Origin: CAYUYV01 sp964522525
Lineage (GTDB): Bacteria > Pseudomonadota > Alphaproteobacteria > JAJFIK01
DNA: 64,000 nucleotides
Reading direction: 5' to 3'
Assembly (NCBI GenBank): GCA_964522525.1
Contig: CAZFWG010000001.1
Coordinates: 1 to 64,000 of the forward strand
The notes beneath the pieces were generated by a model. It had not been told where the DNA came from, searched no databases, and saw only the letters and a list, made by a program, of their open reading frames with translations. Below, piece by piece: positions 1 to 8,758 of this stretch (its first letter is position 1; each line of letters starts with the position of its first letter). The position numbers and the translations under genes are program-made.

Positions 1-284
1 ACCAAGGACAGGATGCGCTCGACCACGCCGCCGAAAACCGCGTGGCCAGCTGTGTCCACGATGTTGAATCGAACGGTTAGCCCGGCCGTCGAGGAACAGG
101 AAACACTGGTGCATTTGGCCAGGATGGTGATGCCGCGTTCGCGCTCCAGGTCGTTTGAATCCATGGCCCGTTCCGCCACGGCCTGGTTTTCGCGGAACAT
201 GCCGCTTTGTTTCAGGAGCTGATCGACCAGGGTGGTCTTGCCGTGGTCGACATGGGCGATGATCGCGATATTGCGCAAGGTCAT
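1..284 (-). CDS. typA: Translational GTPase TypA/BipA, N-terminal fragment (cut by window edge)
   Basis: The first 94 codons of a ribosome-associated translational GTPase; the rest lies left of the window. Visible: G1/P-loop AHVDHGKT at residues 10-17, the MDSND..ERERGITI switch I region near residues 41-54, which is diagnostic for TypA/BipA rather than EF-G or LepA, and a G3 region at 77-89. The G3 stretch reads DTAGHAVFGGVVER, whereas the family normally has DTPGHADFGGEVER, so three usually invariant positions differ (Pro79 to Ala, Asp to Val83, Glu to Val87). A Cys/Ser-rich segment just before it is also atypical. Family identity is secure; whether this copy is a standard BipA, a diverged paralogue or carries base errors cannot be settled from the fragment. 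Confidence 0.88.
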   Translation of the reverse strand, partial: MTLRNIAIIAHVDHGKTTLVDQLLKQSGMFRENQAVAERAMDSNDLERERGITILAKCTSVSCSSTAGLTVRFNIVDTAGHAVFGGVVERILSL

Positions 285-597
285 GGGCTCGGTCCGCACT
301 CGTGGTTCGGCTCCGACATCTGCATCCCACCGGTGGTCTGCTCATTGGCACATGCCGGAGCAAGAAGAACCACTGGCAGCTTGTCGGTTTCGCGGGGCTT
401 TTGACTTTGACATTTGAGTCCGGAACCAGCCGCAAGGCATGACTCACATGTCAAAGGTGCTCCACGACGCGACGCGTCGAAGGCGTGTTCGGGATTTCCG
501 GATAACTCAGTCGCGCCGGACTATACAGATCCTTCGCTGCGGTGCAAAACCCCTTTGCGAGGCTGTGTCGAGCGGCGCTCCGGGCCTGAGTGCCCGC
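285..597. other. Intergenic region upstream of typA
   Basis: 313 bases between the 3' end of the Pat-like gene and the typA start, both on the minus strand. I see no credible gene. It holds a long imperfect inverted repeat at 405-456 (separate entry) and presumably the typA promoter; I could not assign clear -35/-10 boxes. Confidence 0.6.
405..456. repeat. 16-bp-arm inverted repeat in the typA leader
   Basis: Left arm 405-420 and right arm 441-456 are reverse complements at 15 of 16 positions (CTTTGACATTTGAGTC against GACTCACATGTCAAAG), separated by 20 bases. It lies about 120 bases upstream of the typA start codon. There is no T-run on either side, so it is not a classical intrinsic terminator. 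It could be a leader hairpin of typA or a protein-binding site. Confidence 0.6.
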
Positions 598-3111
598 TCA
601 ACACAGGGGCAGGACCGTGCGCACGACCGTGGGATCATCCGGTTCTGCCCGGACCTCGAAACCAAGCGCCTGGGCCAGGCCCAACATGGCCCGGTTCTCG
701 GCCAGGACGAGGCCGTAGATTTCATCCAGGCCGATCGTGCGGCCATAGCGGATGATCTCTTCCATCAGCATGCGCCCCAATCCATGGCCCTTCATGTCCG
801 ACCGGATCACGACGGCATATTCGCCGGCATCCGACGTGTGATCACGGACAAGGCGCACCACGCCGTAGATCTCGGCTTCGCCCGGCAGGCCCGGTCCGGT
901 CAGGACAAAAGCCATGTGCCACGCATAGTCGATCTGGGTGAGGCCGACGAGCATCGCGTGATCGTTCTTGCGGATCATGCGGAAGAAGCGGAGCCGAATG
1001 TCCTCGTCGCTGAGCTTTTCCTGGAAGGCGCCGAGGGCCGGTTCATCCTCCGGACGGATCGGGCGCAAATGGCCGGTCAGCCCGGATTTCGATTCCACAT
1101 CCCGCTCAAGTTCCTTCGGAAAGGGCTTGATCGCGAGCTGCTGGGCGCCGGCCCGCGGAGAGGCCTCCGCTTCGAGCGGCGTGACCAGCGCGCCACCCCA
1201 GCGGGCGCCATCGGGCCAGAGCCTCACCGGGTCGAGCACGACGCGCCCCAGATCCTCCAGATCGACCAGCATCTGGCTGATCTGCATCAGCGCCAGGGCC
1301 AGATGATCAAACGCCGCCACATGTTCCGGTGACTCCGTCAGTGGCGCAAACAGGCGCGCACCCGCCGCATGGGACAGGATCACGTCCCGGGCCAAGGTCT
1401 GGGTCAAGGGGGGCAGGGCAACGACGCCCCGGTCAATGAGGGGCGCCACCGCCCCGGTAAGGCCGAAGGTAATGATGGGGCCGAATTCCGGGTCGAAAGC
1501 GGTCGCGATGCGCCAGATGATGGGCGAGGGGCCGCCCGTCTCCGGCGTTTCCTTCTGTTCGCTCAGCAGTCCGTAGGCGGATAGGACGCCCGCCGCTTCC
1601 TGGAGGGACAGGGTCGTGTCCCCCCGCGCCCGCGCGGCGGCCAGGATCTGGCGCGCCGGGCCCGGATCAAAATCGAAGGCGCCGGGGATCGACACGGGCG
1701 TTTCGCGCATGCCGTCGCAGATGCGCCGGTGGCGGTTGAGGACATGGAACGCGGAAACCGCCGTCGAGGGCGTATCGAAGGTGGCGATATGGGCCTCGGC
1801 AAAAACCTTCCGTGCGGGCATCGCCTCCGTGCCACCGGGCCAGGAGGTTCCGATCCAGGGCCGGCGCTTGCCGGGTTTGCGCCGAGCGCCTTCCACCACG
1901 TCTGCCACGGCCTTCGCCATGCTCTCTCCCGACGCCACGCCCGTGGGGCCGGCCAGGACCAGGACCGCGTCAATGCCCTTGTCTTCCATCAGGATGGAGA
2001 GGGCCGCCGCATAACGCTCGCCCGTGGCGTCCGGCAGGATGTCCACCGGATTGCTGCGCTGTCGGCCGGGCGGCATGATGGCGGTCAGCTTTTCGATGGT
2101 CTCGGGCCCAAGACTGGCGAGGTTGCCGCCTTGTTCCAGGAGGCTGTCCATGGCAAGCGTGCCGATGCTTTCGCCATTGGCCAGGATGGCCAGACGTTCG
2201 CCCAATGAGGACGGCGTATCGCCGGGCAGGCGCATGGACAGGGCCTCGACCGCATCGAACAGATTGCCCAGCGTTCTGACCCGCAAGACCCCCGCCCGGC
2301 GGAAGGCCGCGTCGTAGACCCGGTCGCGGGGCGGCAAGTCCGAATCGAGTTGGGTGCCGGGCGGCAGATAGTCGCCGGACAGGGCGCCGGCCTTGAGAAT
2401 GATCACCGGCTTTGTCTGGGCGGCATGGCGGGCGGCCGACATGAAGCGCTGGGTGTTGGACAGGCGCTCTGCATAAAGAATGATCACCCGGGTGTACGGA
2501 TCATCGGCCAGGTAGAAGAGAACATCGGCATAGTCCACATCGACCATGTCGCCGAGCGAGATGACATGGGAAAAGCCAAGGCCCTGGAGATGGGCCCAAT
2601 CCATGATGGGTCCGGCGGCGGTGGCGGACTGACCGAAAAAGGCCAGATTGCCGTCCTCGGCGCGGATGCGGGCCATGGTGGCGTGGAGCCCGACGGCGGG
2701 CGTGGAGATGCCAAGGCAATTGGGACCGTTGATGCGCATGCCGGTTTCCCGGGCGATGCGGAACAGGTGGCGGCGAATATCGATGCCGGGCTGGCTGCCG
2801 CGTTTGGGGTCCGTGATCACCACGGCGGAGCGGGTGCCGAAGCGGGCCAGGTCCTCCACGACGGGCAGCACGGCATCGGCCGGGGTGGTTACGACCGCGA
2901 GGTCCGGGGCCTGCTCCATGGTCTCGATGCTGGCAAGACAGGGACGGCCGAAAATCTTCTGTCGGTTGGGATTGATGAGGTCGACCGAGCCCTTGAAGGC
3001 GCTGACCACATTCTGGGTAATGGCGCCGGAGATCGAATTCTCATTCTCGGAGGCGCCGACGACGGCAACGGATTTGGGACGATAGAGACAATCGAGATCG
3101 TAAACGGTCAT
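598..3111 (-). CDS. Pat-type protein acetyltransferase: ADP-forming acyl-CoA-synthetase-like domains fused to GNAT
   Basis: An 837-residue cytoplasmic protein with the layout of Pat/PatZ protein lysine acetyltransferases. An N-terminal CoA-binding Rossmann domain (residues ~8-135, KSVAVVGASE) is followed by succinyl-CoA-ligase-like domains (~140-470, including NPVDILPDAT), a shortened ATP-grasp-like segment (~500-650, DPEFGPIITFGLTG) and a C-terminal GNAT domain (~682-837) with the acetyl-CoA-binding stretch RSDMKGHGLGRML. The active ADP-forming ligases carry a catalytic His that I do not see here, and the ATP-grasp part looks eroded; both fit Pat proteins, in which the ligase part is regulatory. 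Such enzymes acetylate lysines of metabolic enzymes such as acetyl-CoA synthetase. ATG start with no close upstream partner; the substrate is inference. Confidence 0.85.
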   Translation of the reverse strand: MTVYDLDCLYRPKSVAVVGASENENSISGAITQNVVSAFKGSVDLINPNRQKIFGRPCLASIETMEQAPDLAVVTTPADAVLPVVEDLARFGTRSAVVITDPKRGSQPGIDIRRHLFRIARETGMRINGPNCLGISTPAVGLHATMARIRAEDGNLAFFGQSATAAGPIMDWAHLQGLGFSHVISLGDMVDVDYADVLFYLADDPYTRVIILYAERLSNTQRFMSAARHAAQTKPVIILKAGALSGDYLPPGTQLDSDLPPRDRVYDAAFRRAGVLRVRTLGNLFDAVEALSMRLPGDTPSSLGERLAILANGESIGTLAMDSLLEQGGNLASLGPETIEKLTAIMPPGRQRSNPVDILPDATGERYAAALSILMEDKGIDAVLVLAGPTGVASGESMAKAVADVVEGARRKPGKRRPWIGTSWPGGTEAMPARKVFAEAHIATFDTPSTAVSAFHVLNRHRRICDGMRETPVSIPGAFDFDPGPARQILAAARARGDTTLSLQEAAGVLSAYGLLSEQKETPETGGPSPIIWRIATAFDPEFGPIITFGLTGAVAPLIDRGVVALPPLTQTLARDVILSHAAGARLFAPLTESPEHVAAFDHLALALMQISQMLVDLEDLGRVVLDPVRLWPDGARWGGALVTPLEAEASPRAGAQQLAIKPFPKELERDVESKSGLTGHLRPIRPEDEPALGAFQEKLSDEDIRLRFFRMIRKNDHAMLVGLTQIDYAWHMAFVLTGPGLPGEAEIYGVVRLVRDHTSDAGEYAVVIRSDMKGHGLGRMLMEEIIRYGRTIGLDEIYGLVLAENRAMLGLAQALGFEVRAEPDDPTVVRTVLPLC

Positions 3112-3188
3112 GGTTGGTACTCTCCCGTGACGGGATCATGGGCCAGGGGCCCAGGGTCGACAAGGGAATAGGTGAAAGGAGCGGACAA

Positions 3189-3746
3189 ATGCCGACAGAC
3201 GTGAAGCCGGATGCCGTTCTGTCTTTCTGGTTCGAGGAAACGCCCCGCAAAACCTGGTTCAACGCCCCCCCCGAATTCGACAACACCGTGCGCACACGCT
3301 TTGGATCCGTTCACGAGACGGCCTTGTCCGGTGGGCTGGACCTTTGGGCCTCAGACATGGCGGGAACCCTCGCGCTCATCCTTGTTCTCGATCAGTTTTC
3401 CCGAAACATCCATCGCGGCACGCCCCGCGCCTTTTCCGGGGACGTTCGCGCCGTGACCCAGGCGCAGATGGCGGTGAGCCACGGCCATGATCTGGCGGAA
3501 ACGGTCCCGGACCGCCGGCAATTCTTCTATCTGCCCTTTACCCATGTGGAGGATCTGAGCCTTCAGAACCAGGGCGTCGCCCTGATGACGGAACGGCTTG
3601 TCGGCCATGATGCGGTGCGCTTCGCCGTCGCCCACCGGGACGTGATTGCGCGCTTCGGCCGGTTTCCCCACCGCAACGCCATTCTGGGGCGCAAGACAAC
3701 GCCGGAGGAGCAGACCTATCTCGATGCCGGGGGCGGGTTTCGCTAG
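3189..3746 (+). CDS. DUF924 family protein
   Basis: A 185-residue soluble protein matching the DUF924 family (length usually 180-200). Typical features are an N-terminal VLSFWFEE, a LILVLDQFSRNIHRGTPRAF block near residues 60-80, FFYLPFTHVEDLSLQ near 115-130 and the C-terminal RFGRFPHRNAILGR signature. The start at 3189 is chosen because GAAAGGAG sits about 7 bases upstream; an earlier in-frame start at 3114 would add a non-conserved extension. Biochemical function of the family is unknown. Its stop overlaps the stop of the convergent dioxygenase gene by 4 bases. Confidence 0.88.
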   Translation: MPTDVKPDAVLSFWFEETPRKTWFNAPPEFDNTVRTRFGSVHETALSGGLDLWASDMAGTLALILVLDQFSRNIHRGTPRAFSGDVRAVTQAQMAVSHGHDLAETVPDRRQFFYLPFTHVEDLSLQNQGVALMTERLVGHDAVRFAVAHRDVIARFGRFPHRNAILGRKTTPEEQTYLDAGGGFR

Positions 3747-4402
3747 TCCTCTGCCCAAAGACGGATGAGATTGTCCCGCGCCCGCGCAACCCGATCATAG
3801 AGCGGGGATTTTCCGTCCCGCTCGAACAGGCTTTGGGCGGCCATTTCCAGATCGAGCAGGATGTCCCGGTGCTGATCGAGGCGGATCAGGCTGCGCACCC
3901 AGCCCACGCAGGCGAGGCGCACGCCCCGGGTCACCGGCTCCACCCGGTGCAGGGCCGTCGACGGATAGAGGACCAGGGCTCCGGCGTCGAGTTTCACGGC
4001 CGTCTCTCCGTCCCGATCCTCGATCACGAGCGCGCCGCCGTCATAGTCCGCCGGGTCCGTCAGGAAAAGGGTGAAGGAAAGGTCCGTCCGCCGATTGTCG
4101 ATGATCGGATCGTCCAGATGGGTGCCGTAGGCCTGGCCGGGCTCGTAGCGGCTGAAGACAAGGCGCGCGAAGACCTTGGGCCGGGCCGCCGCCATGAACA
4201 GGGCATTCTGCCGCAAGGATGTCTCGACCGCCTTGGCCAGAATGCTGTGCCGGCCGCCGCCTTTGATCTGGGTGTTGTCCTTGACGGCGCGGGCGGCGCG
4301 TCCGGCCGTCACCCGGCCGTCCTGGAATACATCCGGATCGCCGAGGGCCTCTTGCAAAGTCGTCAGGGTGGCCGGGTCAAGGATCGGGGCAATGCGGAAC
4401 AT
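3743..4402 (-). CDS. PiuC/YbiX-type Fe(II)/2-oxoglutarate-dependent dioxygenase
   Basis: A 219-residue protein of the PiuC (PKHX) hydroxylase family, often linked to iron homeostasis. The iron-binding facial triad is visible: HLD near residue 97 (GTHLDDP) and the distal His in STALHRVEPVTRG near 155, followed by the RLACVGWV segment that usually carries the 2OG-binding Arg. ATG at 4402 is preferred over a TTG two codons upstream because AAGG lies 6 bases before the ATG. The gene is followed tail to tail by DUF924; upstream and divergent lies an unknown secreted Gly/Glu-rich protein, which may share its promoter region. The substrate is unknown. Confidence 0.85.
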   Translation of the reverse strand: MFRIAPILDPATLTTLQEALGDPDVFQDGRVTAGRAARAVKDNTQIKGGGRHSILAKAVETSLRQNALFMAAARPKVFARLVFSRYEPGQAYGTHLDDPIIDNRRTDLSFTLFLTDPADYDGGALVIEDRDGETAVKLDAGALVLYPSTALHRVEPVTRGVRLACVGWVRSLIRLDQHRDILLDLEMAAQSLFERDGKSPLYDRVARARDNLIRLWAED

Positions 4403-4504
4403 GGGCAACCTTGCGATTCATTCTTGTTTGCGCCTCATCGCCCTTTATAGTGCGCCAGGGAAAGGCTGGAAAGGCGAGGAGCCAAAGGCAGAGAGGACCA
4501 ATCC

Positions 4505-5356
4505 ATGGATGTCACCAAACGCGCAAGACTCTGGACCAGCATTGGAACGGCGGTGCTCGTCGGCACGACCCCGGCCCTTGCGGGCCTTGATCACGCACCC
4601 GCTGCTGACAAGGCGACGGGCCCGAGCGACTTTCGCTTGGCTTCCGTCTCTCCCGATGGCGAAGGGGAAGGGGAAGGCGAGGGCGGTGAAGGCGGCGGCG
4701 AGGGGGGCGAGTTCGGTGTCGATCCCAATGAAGCCCGGGTCAATCCCATTCCCTACGGCATCGCGCTTGATGTCATCCGCGCCCATTATCTGGCGGGCCG
4801 CGTCGCCTACAAGGCGGGTGACAAGGACTCCGCCGGCGAATTGTTCGTACACCCTATTTCTGAGATCTATCTCGACATGGAGCCCGTCTTTGTCGAGCGG
4901 GGCGTGGCTCCTTTCGAGGATCTGATGGTCAAGGCGGGTGAGCTGGCCTTGGCGGGGGCCGATGTGGCGGCGGTCGATGCCGCCATCGCCGCGGTGCTTC
5001 AAGCGGTTGACGGCGCGGAGATTGCCGGACCCGACGGGGACCTCTCGCCCGTGGCGCTCAATGGCGCGCTGATCGCCGACATGATCGATCGGGCGGCGCT
5101 CCAGTATCAATTCATCCGGCGCGCGGCGAGTGCTGCCGCCTATCTCGACGGTTACGGCTATTTCGCGACGGCCCGTCAGCGGGCGAATCGTCATTTGGCG
5201 GCGATCGAGGCGGAGAATGCCGACTTGGCGTCGGCGATCGTGACGGCGCTTGATCTTCTGGCCAAGGTCTATCCCGGTGCCACGCCGCCGAATCCCTACA
5301 CGGTCGAGCCCTCCGACATTCTGGCGGCAAGCTCCAAGGTCAAGCTCGCCCTCTGA
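4505..5356 (+). CDS. Secreted protein with Gly/Glu-rich linker, unknown function
   Basis: 283 residues beginning with a Sec signal peptide (residues 1-26, cleavage likely after TTPALA). A low-complexity acidic linker of alternating Gly and Glu follows (about 52-70) before a mainly helical domain (about 78-283). The helical domain contains RAHYLAG, a GELFVHPISEIYLDMEP block with closely spaced His and Glu residues, and a tail of repeated helices (DGYGYFATARQRANRH). I do not recognise the family. A periplasmic metal-binding role is only a guess from the His/Glu block and the divergent PiuC neighbour. AGAGGA lies 8 bases before the ATG. Confidence 0.75.
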   Translation: MDVTKRARLWTSIGTAVLVGTTPALAGLDHAPAADKATGPSDFRLASVSPDGEGEGEGEGGEGGGEGGEFGVDPNEARVNPIPYGIALDVIRAHYLAGRVAYKAGDKDSAGELFVHPISEIYLDMEPVFVERGVAPFEDLMVKAGELALAGADVAAVDAAIAAVLQAVDGAEIAGPDGDLSPVALNGALIADMIDRAALQYQFIRRAASAAAYLDGYGYFATARQRANRHLAAIEAENADLASAIVTALDLLAKVYPGATPPNPYTVEPSDILAASSKVKLAL

Positions 5357-5367
5357 TCGGGTGGCTG

Positions 5368-5407
5368 CGGCCGCATTGTCCCTCGCGGATGCTTGGCGAT
5401 GCGGCCG
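5368..5407. repeat. Inverted repeat between two small-protein genes
   Basis: CGGCCGCAT at 5368-5376 pairs perfectly with ATGCGGCCG at 5399-5407 across a 22-base loop. It lies 12 bases after the stop of the secreted protein gene. No T-run follows, so it may be an mRNA-stabilising hairpin or a weak transcription barrier. Confidence 0.45.
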
Positions 5408-5452
5408 TGATCTGTCACGGTTCTCCTCCCGGGGCCAACAGGAGATCTGACC

Positions 5453-5662
5453 ATGGCGCGGCAGTCCCAAAGCCAGAGCAGCGGGCGCGGATGCCTCACG
5501 GCGGGGATCGGCGGTGCGATCCTCATCGCGCTGGTGACGGGTCTCGCCACCGGCCTGTCGACGAGTTTTGGCCGCCAGATCGGGGACCGGGTCGGCGCGT
5601 GGTTCGAGTGCCTGATTTCCGAGTGCGAACAGGCGGAATCGTCCGAAGACGGAAAAGAATGA
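5453..5662 (+). CDS. Small single-TM protein
   Basis: A 69-residue protein with a polar Gln/Ser-rich N-terminus, one transmembrane helix with many small residues (about 15-38, GIGGAILIALVTGLATGLS) and a C-terminal part holding two Cys (FECLISECEQ) and an acidic tail. AGGAG lies 8 bases upstream of the ATG, which supports real translation. It follows the secreted Gly/Glu-rich protein gene by 96 bases on the same strand. Function unknown. Confidence 0.6.
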   Translation: MARQSQSQSSGRGCLTAGIGGAILIALVTGLATGLSTSFGRQIGDRVGAWFECLISECEQAESSEDGKE

Positions 5663-5677
5663 CGGCGTCGGGCTACC

Positions 5678-6913
5678 TCAGTCCGGCAGCTTCTCGCTTT
5701 CCGCCCAATAGGCCTCGTCGAAGCCGGGCAGGTCCAGATTGACCAGGAACTGCCGGGTGCAGGTTTCCCAGCTGAAATTCATGGCATGGGACCGGGCCGC
5801 TTCCCGCGACGTCTGGGTGAGGGCCCGATGGCAGGCCGCCGCGAGGTCCTCGTCCAGGGCGCCGACACGGGGATCGGTCACGATGTCCTTGGGTCCTGGG
5901 ACGGGATAGGCGGCAACCGGCGTGCCGCAGGCCAGGGCCTCCACATTGACCAGGCCGAAAGTGTCCGTGCGGCTGGGGAAGACAAAGACATCGCTTGACG
6001 CATAAATGCGCGCGAGATCCTCGCCGAAACGGGCGCCGAGAAAGACCGTGTCCGGATAGGCCGTGCGCAGGCTCGCCAGCATCGGCCCGTCTCCGACGAC
6101 AACTTTCGTCCCCGGAAGATCAAGGCGCAGGAACGCCTCGATGTTCTTTTCAACCGCCACCCGTCCGACGGACAGCCAGATCGGCCGCTCAAAGGCAAGG
6201 ATGTCGTTGCGGCCTTCTTCAAGCGGCTTGAAGTGCTGGGTGTCCACGCCCCGCGACCACAGACGCAGATTGCCAAAGCCCCGCCCTTCCATTTCCTCGC
6301 GCAGGCTGGGGGTCGCGACCATGACCGCCGAGGCCGGTTTGTGGAAGATCCTCAGCAGGCGGTAGCCCCAGGAAATGGGAAAACCCGTCCGTGCATTGAT
6401 ATATTCCGGAAAGCGCGTGTGGAGAGAGGTGGTGAAGGGGTGATCCCGACGCAGACAGAAACGACGCGCCGCGAGGCCGAGCGGGCCTTCGGTCGCGATA
6501 TGGATCGCGTGGGGCCGCATCTCGTTGATCATGCGGGTCACGGGCCGGTTCGGCCACAGGGCCAGGCGGATCTCGCGATAGGTCGGCATGGCCACGGTGC
6601 GGAACATGGAGGGCACAATGACGGCAACCTCGTTGCCCATGGCCTCCAATTGGCTGCGCAGGGTCTCGAGGGTGCGCACGACACCATTTACCTGGGGCGC
6701 CCAGGCGTCGGTGACGATCATGATCCTGAGGCCCGAATGGGGATTGGGCTCCGCCGGATCGAGCTTGGCCGGTTTGCGCCGCAGGACGCGCAGCCTGTTG
6801 CCCACGCGGCGATACCATTTCTCCTTTTCGCCGCCATTCAACGGGTCATCCGCACGCGACTGTTTCAGTCGGGCTTCCTTTCGCGTCTTTCCCGGTGCAT
6901 CCCGTCGTTTCAT
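5678..6913 (-). CDS. GT4-family glycosyltransferase
   Basis: A 411-residue GT-B glycosyltransferase. The acceptor domain begins near residue 62 (LRIMIVTDAWAPQVNGVVRT, typical of the mannosyl/glucosyl-diacylglycerol type) after a basic N-terminal extension of about 55 residues. The donor domain shows WLSVGRVAVEKN (~245), VVVGDGP and the acidic DTFGLVNVEALACGTPV (~330) equivalent to the ExxFGxxxxE motif, with Asp replacing the first Glu. Its ATG overlaps the stop of the upstream metallophosphoesterase (ATGA), so the two are translationally coupled. A role in glycolipid or envelope polysaccharide synthesis at the inner membrane is inferred from family and partner. Confidence 0.85.
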   Translation of the reverse strand: MKRRDAPGKTRKEARLKQSRADDPLNGGEKEKWYRRVGNRLRVLRRKPAKLDPAEPNPHSGLRIMIVTDAWAPQVNGVVRTLETLRSQLEAMGNEVAVIVPSMFRTVAMPTYREIRLALWPNRPVTRMINEMRPHAIHIATEGPLGLAARRFCLRRDHPFTTSLHTRFPEYINARTGFPISWGYRLLRIFHKPASAVMVATPSLREEMEGRGFGNLRLWSRGVDTQHFKPLEEGRNDILAFERPIWLSVGRVAVEKNIEAFLRLDLPGTKVVVGDGPMLASLRTAYPDTVFLGARFGEDLARIYASSDVFVFPSRTDTFGLVNVEALACGTPVAAYPVPGPKDIVTDPRVGALDEDLAAACHRALTQTSREAARSHAMNFSWETCTRQFLVNLDLPGFDEAYWAESEKLPD

Positions 6914-7749
6914 CGTATTTCTCTCGCCGCCGTCACCGCGTCCGGGCGGGTCCAGCGGACAATGAACAAGGCCCCGTCCTCGGTTTCGACCAATGCCGTG
7001 CAGGTCTCCACCCAGTCTCCATCGTTGCAGTAAAGCACAGGACCGATCCGGCGCATGGCCGGATGGTGAATGTGGCCACAGACGACGCCGTCAAATCCCC
7101 GCGATTCCGCCTCCCGGGCCGCCCAGGTCTCATAGCTTTCGATGAAGCGCGCGGCCTGTCCCATATTGCGCTTCAGGAAGTTGGAAAACGACCAATAGTC
7201 CCGCCCCGTCAGGCGGCACCACAGGGCCCCCAGGTCATTGAGGCGCAAGGTAAGGCGATAGGCCCAGGTTCCCACGCGCCGGACAAACCCACCATAGCGC
7301 ACCGGTCCGTCAAAACGGTCCCCGTGGATGACGAGGAGCCTCTCGCCGGCGGCCGTTTCGTGGGTGGTTTCTTCGCGAAGATCGATGCCCAGGAGGCTTG
7401 CGTCGCCAAAACTGCGCAGAAAAGCATCGTGATTGCCCGGCACATAGATCACCCGGGTGCCGGTTCGCGCCTTGCGCAGGACGGCCCGAACCACATCCGT
7501 CTGGGCAGAGGTCCAGAAAATGGAGCGCCTCAGCGCGAGCCCGTCAATGATGTCCCCGACCAGGAACAAGGTCTCGCAACTATGGCGTTCCAGAAAATTG
7601 ACGAGCCGATCGGCCTTGCAGCTGGGCGTGCCCAGATGGACATCGGAAATGAAAATGGCCCGATAGTGGCGGATCCCGTCCCCCATGCCGTCTGCCGGCG
7701 CGGAAGTCAGAGTGTGGTCGTCACCTGCCGGTTCCGGGCTGTCCGCCAT
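6910..7749 (-). CDS. LpxH-like metallophosphoesterase (UDP-2,3-diacylglucosamine diphosphatase family)
   Basis: 279 residues with the full calcineurin-type metal site: ISDVHLG (~33), VGDIIDG (~63), PGNHD (~105), VIHGDRFDG (~140) and CGHIHHP (~225). It belongs to the COG2908 LpxH-like group, in which alphaproteobacterial members are often paired with a GT4 glycosyltransferase, as here. The first ~25 residues are not conserved-looking, so the true start could be slightly downstream. Whether it hydrolyses UDP-diacylglucosamine in lipid A synthesis or acts on another lipid or sugar phosphate cannot be told from sequence. Confidence 0.8.
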   Translation of the reverse strand: MADSPEPAGDDHTLTSAPADGMGDGIRHYRAIFISDVHLGTPSCKADRLVNFLERHSCETLFLVGDIIDGLALRRSIFWTSAQTDVVRAVLRKARTGTRVIYVPGNHDAFLRSFGDASLLGIDLREETTHETAAGERLLVIHGDRFDGPVRYGGFVRRVGTWAYRLTLRLNDLGALWCRLTGRDYWSFSNFLKRNMGQAARFIESYETWAAREAESRGFDGVVCGHIHHPAMRRIGPVLYCNDGDWVETCTALVETEDGALFIVRWTRPDAVTAAREIR

Positions 7750-7867
7750 CGCAGCCGCATCCCCTCCATGTTCAGGGCCGGCATGGTCGGGCCAGCATTA
7801 TCCTGCTGGGATTTAGACCGTTTCACGAGCGTGGGCAAAGGGGAGAAAACACCAGCGACGGCGTGCC

Positions 7868-8758
7868 TCAAGGGGCCGTGTGTGGGGAAACCGGGCGGCG
7901 CAGGGCGGTGAGGGCCCCCAGATTCATCGCCGGCAGCCGGCCATCGGCCAGGTGGAGGGCGCCCGAAAGGCTGGTGTGCAAACGCAGGTCGAGGCGGATC
8001 ATTTGCCGAGGCCGGGGAACCGGGCTCACCAGGGTGCGGTCGAGTACACTGATGGGCACGGGTGCCGAGGCCGCAACGACGGCGGTCGGAATGATGCTCG
8101 CCATGGCGAGGGTCTCGGCGGGCGCGGTCTCCTGGCCAGCGATCGGCTTGGGTTGCCGGTTCCGTTCCACCGCCCAGGCTTTCTGCACCTTCCGGCCATA
8201 GCGCACATTGTGGACATTCCGGTGGGAGTGGTACCGGCGAATGGCACTTTCCCAGGAGCCGTAGCGCTTCTTCAGCTTGGTCAGGAAGGTGGCCGCATAG
8301 GTCATGTTGGCCAGGGGATCGAAGGCTTCTTCGAGGCTGGTGAACGCCCGCGGGTGGTATTTCAGGTTCACCTGCATGCAGCCCACATCCATGCTGAGAT
8401 GGCCGTCCTTGCGCAAACGCCGGGCCGCGAGCACCGCGCCGGACTTGCTGGGAAACCGCATCCCGCGCCCGGCCACATTGATCGTCCAGGGCCAGGGGCT
8501 TTTCTGGGCGCTGCCCAAGGGCGTGATGCCGGTTTCAGTGACCGAAATCGCATTGAGCAGGTGGTCCGGCAGCGCCATCGTCCGACCGAGGTCCCGGGCG
8601 GCCGCCCGGCACAGGTCCCAATCGGGAGCGTTCGGGTCAATGGCGAGCGTGCCGCTTTCCGCCCTTGCCGGTGTCGCGCCGGCGATGCCGAACAGCGCCA
8701 GAGCCGCCGTCACGCCGGCCAGCCCGTATCTGCCTTTGCGGATCTTTGTTGGGAACAT
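7868..8758 (-). CDS. Exported lytic transglycosylase (SLT domain)
   Basis: 296 residues. ATG at 8758 gives a Sec signal peptide (RKGRYGLAGVTAALALFGIAGATPARA); a farther GTG at 8845 would bury it, so the shorter form is chosen. The SLT-type lysozyme fold spans about 45-190 with the catalytic Glu in AISVTETG, the GCMQVN signature and LANMTYAATFLTKL. After it comes a Lys/Arg-rich RRYHSHRNVHNVRYGRKVQ stretch and a Pro/Ala-rich tail of about 95 residues. It should cleave peptidoglycan glycan strands in the periplasm. It stands alone; the next feature upstream is a putative small RNA. Confidence 0.85.
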   Translation of the reverse strand: MFPTKIRKGRYGLAGVTAALALFGIAGATPARAESGTLAIDPNAPDWDLCRAAARDLGRTMALPDHLLNAISVTETGITPLGSAQKSPWPWTINVAGRGMRFPSKSGAVLAARRLRKDGHLSMDVGCMQVNLKYHPRAFTSLEEAFDPLANMTYAATFLTKLKKRYGSWESAIRRYHSHRNVHNVRYGRKVQKAWAVERNRQPKPIAGQETAPAETLAMASIIPTAVVAASAPVPISVLDRTLVSPVPRPRQMIRLDLRLHTSLSGALHLADGRLPAMNLGALTALRRPVSPHTAP

